Position numbers and translations under genes: made by a program. Shown one piece after another: positions 14,103 to 16,965 of a DNA stretch of 16,965 nt. Position 1 is the stretch's first letter; the number at the start of each line of letters is the position of its first letter. The stretch spans positions 1 to 16,965 of the forward strand of contig JAGOFF010000024.1 of NCBI GenBank assembly GCA_017997315.1, given 5' to 3'. The stretch is from Clostridia bacterium. Lineage in GTDB: Bacteria > Bacillota > Clostridia > Saccharofermentanales > UBA5734. The notes below the pieces were generated by a model. That model saw nothing but the letters and a program-made list of their open reading frames with translations, searched no databases and had not been told where the DNA came from.

Positions 14103-15095
14103 TCAGCGCTCCGGTAAATTCTCGACTGCATCCCCCCACGCAAGGTCGCGTGCGGTGCGGTAGAAGTCCGGATTCTTCCCTTTGGTGACGGTCCGGACTA
14201 CATATCCCTGCGGAGTGCACAGATCCAGCCGGATCAGTTTCTTCCCGCGGAACGGGTGGCGCAGCACCCGTGCTCCGCAAGGGACACCCGGCTGGCGCGC
14301 CAACGCCAGACAGCAGTATTTCTCATCTTCGTACCCCAGTTCGGCGGCCTTGAGCTGCCGGTGCAGGCCGGACCGGGCGATGCGCTGCGAAAAATGGCAC
14401 CAGTCGCCGTCCCGCATCGGACAGTCCCCTTCGTGCGGGCACGGCGCGATCAGATGCGTGTCCGACCGTTGTACGAGCCGGTCGCGAAGCCGCCGCATCC
14501 GCCCGAACCGCTCCGGGGTTCCGGGCTCGACCAGCAGCAGCACATCCCGGGTCATGACCCATAGGCGGTCTACCGCAGCCGCCGCGTCCTCCTCGGACAG
14601 TTCCCCCAGCATGTAAGACGATACAACCAGGCTGAATGGTTCCATCGGTTCGATCCGTCGGACGTCATCCGTCCGCCATTGCGCGCCGGACAATCCCGGA
14701 ACGGATGCGTGTGAGGCGAGTTCCCGGCCTGCGGCCGCCATGTGCGGCTCCGGCTCGCACAGCGTCATCCGGGAGATTCCCGGCCAGCGCTCCGCCGCGG
14801 CCCAGGCCGCGGTTCCGGGCCCGGCGCCCGCGTCCAGCAGGCTGTCCGGACTCCAGTCCGGGAGGGCTTCCGCGACCATGTCCATCGCGGCCGCCACCGC
14901 GGCGAACGTCGCGGGCATCCGGACCACCGCATAAGCCGCGGCGGTTTCCGGATCGGGAACCAAGCGGGTCGTTGCGCCCCCGTCCAGTTCCCGGTAATCC
15001 GACGACAGCGCGGCGGCACGTTCCGCCAGCGCCCGCGCCGGAATACGGGCGGCCAGTCCGTCGATCGCGTCGCGGAGGGCGGCGGGCAGTTCCAC
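14103..15095 (-). CDS. Rsm22/METTL17-like ribosome-associated methyltransferase-fold protein
   Basis: A 330-residue member of the Rsm22 family (PF09243), whose mitochondrial members associate with the small ribosomal subunit during assembly. The SAM-binding motif I is LLDAGAGPGTAAW (86-98), followed by an acidic CEPEPHM. C219 and C225 (APCPHEGDCP), C233 (DWCHFSQR) and C293 (DLCTPQG) match the four-cysteine pattern that binds a [4Fe-4S] cluster in METTL17. GYEDEKYCCLAL is another family block. The start is GTG at 15095, behind GAGGG about eight bases upstream and 11 bp after the stop of the DJ-1-like gene. Whether it methylates rRNA or acts as an assembly factor cannot be told from sequence. 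Confidence 0.9.
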   Translation of the reverse strand: MELPAALRDAIDGLAARIPARALAERAAALSSDYRELDGGATTRLVPDPETAAAYAVVRMPATFAAVAAAMDMVAEALPDWSPDSLLDAGAGPGTAAWAAAERWPGISRMTLCEPEPHMAAAGRELASHASVPGLSGAQWRTDDVRRIEPMEPFSLVVSSYMLGELSEEDAAAAVDRLWVMTRDVLLLVEPGTPERFGRMRRLRDRLVQRSDTHLIAPCPHEGDCPMRDGDWCHFSQRIARSGLHRQLKAAELGYEDEKYCCLALARQPGVPCGARVLRHPFRGKKLIRLDLCTPQGYVVRTVTKGKNPDFYRTARDLAWGDAVENLPER

Positions 15096-15106
15096 AGGAC
15101 CGGCCC

Positions 15107-15739
15107 TCAGACCTGGCTCAGACTCGCGGCGAGCGTATAGTACGCTTCCGGAGCCTGCGTTTTATAAAATCGATACCAGGCGTCCAGGATCTCCCGCGTG
15201 AAGACGTCCAGGATGCGCAGCATCTCCATCGCAAATTCAAGCGGCGCGGCGCCTGTTGCGGTGACCAGCGGACCGTCCGCGACCGCGGGGGCATGGCGGT
15301 AATGCGTTTCGCCGCGATACTCCGGAGCGCTGGCGCGCAGCCATCCGAGGTCGTTGGCCGTATGCAGCCGGTCGTTGAGCTGCCCGGTGCGCGCCAGTCC
15401 GAGTACCGCCCCGCAGATCGCGCCGACCGGGATGCCCTCGCGCAGGCACAGTGCCGCGAGCGCGAGCACCGGATCGTGCTCCGCAGAGGCCCAAGTCTCG
15501 CCACCTGGCAGAATGAGAGCGGCCAGCTCCGCGGTCCGGCAGTCCGCCACCGTCAGATCGGGCAGGATGCGGATCCCGCCCATCGTGGTCACGGGATCAG
15601 AAGTCCGGGCGGCCGTAATCACCCGGATCGGGGGACGACCGGGGCGGAAATACCCGCCGGAATGGAGTTCCGAAACCAGAATGGCATACTCCCAGTCCGC
15701 CATCGTGTCAAAGACGTACAGACATGCTACTTTTTCCAT
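15107..15739 (-). CDS. DJ-1/PfpI family protein (YoaZ-like)
   Basis: A 210-residue class I glutamine-amidotransferase-like protein of the DJ-1/PfpI superfamily. The nucleophile elbow is VGAICGA with C109. The partner Glu appears in ADWEYA near residue 17, and ALILPGGETW (about 74-83) is the other conserved strand. LARTGQLNDRLHTAND resembles YoaZ-type proteins linked to stress. Members act as glyoxalases, deglycases, chaperones or peptidases, so the activity is open. The frame extends further back, but the ATG at 15739 leads into the family N-terminus (KVACLYVFD) and has AAGGAG about 13 bases upstream, inside the end of the gtrA-like gene. It lies 7 bp after that gene and 11 bp before the Rsm22-like gene. 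Confidence 0.85.
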   Translation of the reverse strand: MEKVACLYVFDTMADWEYAILVSELHSGGYFRPGRPPIRVITAARTSDPVTTMGGIRILPDLTVADCRTAELAALILPGGETWASAEHDPVLALAALCLREGIPVGAICGAVLGLARTGQLNDRLHTANDLGWLRASAPEYRGETHYRHAPAVADGPLVTATGAAPLEFAMEMLRILDVFTREILDAWYRFYKTQAPEAYYTLAASLSQV

Positions 15740-15746
15740 ATCCGGT

Positions 15747-16193
15747 TCAGCTCTCCTTCTTGGTTTCCGTCGGACACGCCAACCGGTTGGTGTCGATGGA
15801 ACGTGCGAACACCACAAAGCGCCAGAACAGGAATTCGGTCACAAAGTTCACGAGCATCGTGCCGACCAGCACGACGTACCCGTTCCAGCCGATTCCGGTA
15901 AGCCGGTCGCCCCACCAGGTCGATAGCGGGGTGAACACGAGGTAGTACCCCGCGACCAGCAGCATTGCAAGCGGGACGTTGTTGGCGGACCGGAACGTGA
16001 ACCGCCGGTTGACCGTGAAGTTGTACAGCACGGAGAGGACGAGCGCGATGAGGTAGGACGGCCAGTACCGGAGCCGGACGGCCTCGCTCAGCAGCGTGAA
16101 CGCCGTGACCTGGACGATGCCCGCGGACGCGGAAAACAACACATATTTGACGGTTTGCTCCAGCAGCTTTCGGCGTTCGCTTTTTTGTGCCAT
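15747..16193 (-). CDS. GtrA-like membrane protein
   Basis: A 148-residue integral membrane protein of the GtrA family, small four-helix proteins that often help flip lipid-linked sugars or modify cell-surface polysaccharides. Four hydrophobic segments are visible (about 17-37, 45-60, 74-92 and 108-131). The family mark YNFTVNRRFTFRSANNVP lies after the second, and TEFLFWRFVVF follows the last. The ATG at 16193 has GGAGGG four bases before it; the frame upstream of it is GC-rich shadow. It heads the four-gene minus-strand run. No glycosyltransferase is next to it here, so its usual partner is not visible. A TACAAT (16270-16265) upstream could be a -10 but lacks a good -35. Confidence 0.88.
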   Translation of the reverse strand: MAQKSERRKLLEQTVKYVLFSASAGIVQVTAFTLLSEAVRLRYWPSYLIALVLSVLYNFTVNRRFTFRSANNVPLAMLLVAGYYLVFTPLSTWWGDRLTGIGWNGYVVLVGTMLVNFVTEFLFWRFVVFARSIDTNRLACPTETKKES

Positions 16194-16316
16194 CGAACCC
16201 TCCTCGGATAATCCCGGCCGGCGCCGCACGGGCGTCCGCGTACCGGCGGGGCGTGTCCCCTGCCATTGTAGCGCATCCGTACGCCGGGGGGAGATTTCAG
16301 TCCTCAGGCATGGAAA

Positions 16317-16342
16317 GGGGCGCCGGCTGGAACCGGCGCCCC
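16317..16342 (-). terminator. Strong hairpin after the subtilase gene
   Basis: Perfect 10-bp arms GGGGCGCCGG and CCGGCGCCCC enclose a 6-base loop, 35 bases after the subtilase stop. On the minus strand the stem is followed by TTTCC, a short T-tract, so intrinsic termination is likely but not textbook. It separates the protease gene from the GtrA-led operon, both on the minus strand. Confidence 0.75.
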
Positions 16343-16376
16343 ATACGCAGTCTAGAGTTGAAATGGGATCGGGCGA

Positions 16377-16965
16377 TTACGGTGTCGCAGTAAGCGCGGC
16401 GTCCGCGGTGGCAAGTCCGGAACCAGTGGCATCTGCTTCCCAGGAGAAGGTTGCCGATCCGCTCGGGCTGTTGACGGTCATGCTGCCCGGTGCCATGGGG
16501 ATCGCTGAATCTTCCAAGATGGATTCAGCTTGCGGTGCGGTCAGAGTGGGTGCCTTCTGCGCCATCAGCGCGACGATCCCGGCGACATGCGGGCTGGCCA
16601 TCGAGGTCCCGCCGAGGTAGTAATAGCTGGTCTGACCGCTGTTGACCTGGTACGGGCCGACGGTCCAGGAGCCGGGCGCGACGACGTCGAGATCCTGACC
16701 TGACTTGGCACGCGCGGAGAAATCGGTGATGTAGTAGTCCGCGATGTCAGTCGGATCGGCGACATTGTTGGCCCACCACCAGCTTGCACTAGTCCACTCC
16801 CCGGTCCAGCCGCACGCCCCGACCGAGATGACCGGCGCATACGCGCCCGGATATCCCATACCGGCTTCGCCTTCATTTCCTGCAGAGGCGACGATGATGA
16901 CGCCTGCCGCAACAGCGTAATCGATGGCCGCCTTCTCGACCGCATCCAGCTCTGAACCGCCGAGA
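16377..16965 (-). CDS. Subtilisin-family (S8) serine protease, C-terminal part
   Basis: The gene runs off the right edge; about 195 C-terminal residues are visible. Reading in from the edge, KAAIDYAVAAGVIIVASAGNEGE is split by the oxyanion-hole Asn of the S8 family (in AGNEG), followed by YPGAYAPVISVGA. The catalytic Ser is in GGTSMASPHVAG. The Asp and His of the triad lie beyond the window. Between VGA and the Ser motif is an insertion rich in Trp and Tyr (ASWWWANN, IADYYITDF) that is longer than in plain subtilisin. The protein ends soon after the catalytic domain (GSGLATADAAL), so there is no C-terminal anchor or repeat. It is probably secreted, although the signal peptide is out of view. 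The codon for ATG at 16859 is internal, not a start. Confidence 0.93.
   Translation of the reverse strand, partial: LGGSELDAVEKAAIDYAVAAGVIIVASAGNEGEAGMGYPGAYAPVISVGACGWTGEWTSASWWWANNVADPTDIADYYITDFSARAKSGQDLDVVAPGSWTVGPYQVNSGQTSYYYLGGTSMASPHVAGIVALMAQKAPTLTAPQAESILEDSAIPMAPGSMTVNSPSGSATFSWEADATGSGLATADAALTATP

Overview
The window is GC-rich (roughly 60-65 % by eye), with dense gene packing, canonical GGAGG-type ribosome binding sites and several ATGA start/stop overlaps. An ABC-F ATPase of the YkpA type, a YlxP-like DUF503 protein and a YdaE-like D-lyxose isomerase point to an anaerobic, GC-rich member of the Bacillota (Clostridia). This placement is inference. No mobile element, tRNA, rRNA or CRISPR array was seen.

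The most important content is a complete mercury-methylation gene pair. At 7491-8597 lies hgcA, a corrinoid protein with the diagnostic NVWCAAGK cap-helix motif and a five-segment membrane tail. At 8612-8914 lies hgcB, a 2x[4Fe-4S] ferredoxin with the CIECGAC signature, a conserved internal Cys and a terminal Cys-Cys. The pair directly follows, with an ATGA overlap, a MarR-family regulator (7018-7494) that has six cysteines. The predicted promoter of this marR-hgcA-hgcB unit lies under a near-perfect 21-bp palindrome (6903-6923), so the unit looks autoregulated and possibly thiol- or metal-responsive. A nitroreductase gene is transcribed divergently across a 261-bp regulatory region rich in palindromes.

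Layout: (1) 1-759, 3' end of an ABC-F ATPase. (2) 1072-1614, D-lyxose isomerase-type cupin. (3) Minus strand 3609-1611, two tandem paralogous unknown proteins followed by DUF503. (4) Minus strand 6009-3724, a secreted L-type lectin-like surface protein. (5) Nitroreductase (-) and marR-hgcA-hgcB (+), then a sialate O-acetylesterase-like SGNH hydrolase (+). (6) A B3-like metallo-beta-lactamase-fold hydrolase (-) divergent from an aldo/keto reductase - SMP-30/gluconolactonase pair (+). (7) A four-gene minus-strand run 16193-12636: GtrA-like membrane protein, DJ-1/PfpI protein, Rsm22/METTL17-type Fe-S methyltransferase-like protein and a lipoprotein. (8) Minus strand, the C-terminal part of a subtilisin-family (S8) protease running off the right edge, with a strong terminator hairpin.

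Several genes (lyxose isomerase, aldo/keto reductase, lactonase, acetylesterase, lectin) suggest a carbohydrate-using heterotroph. The hgcAB unit gives the organism a predicted capacity to make methylmercury.
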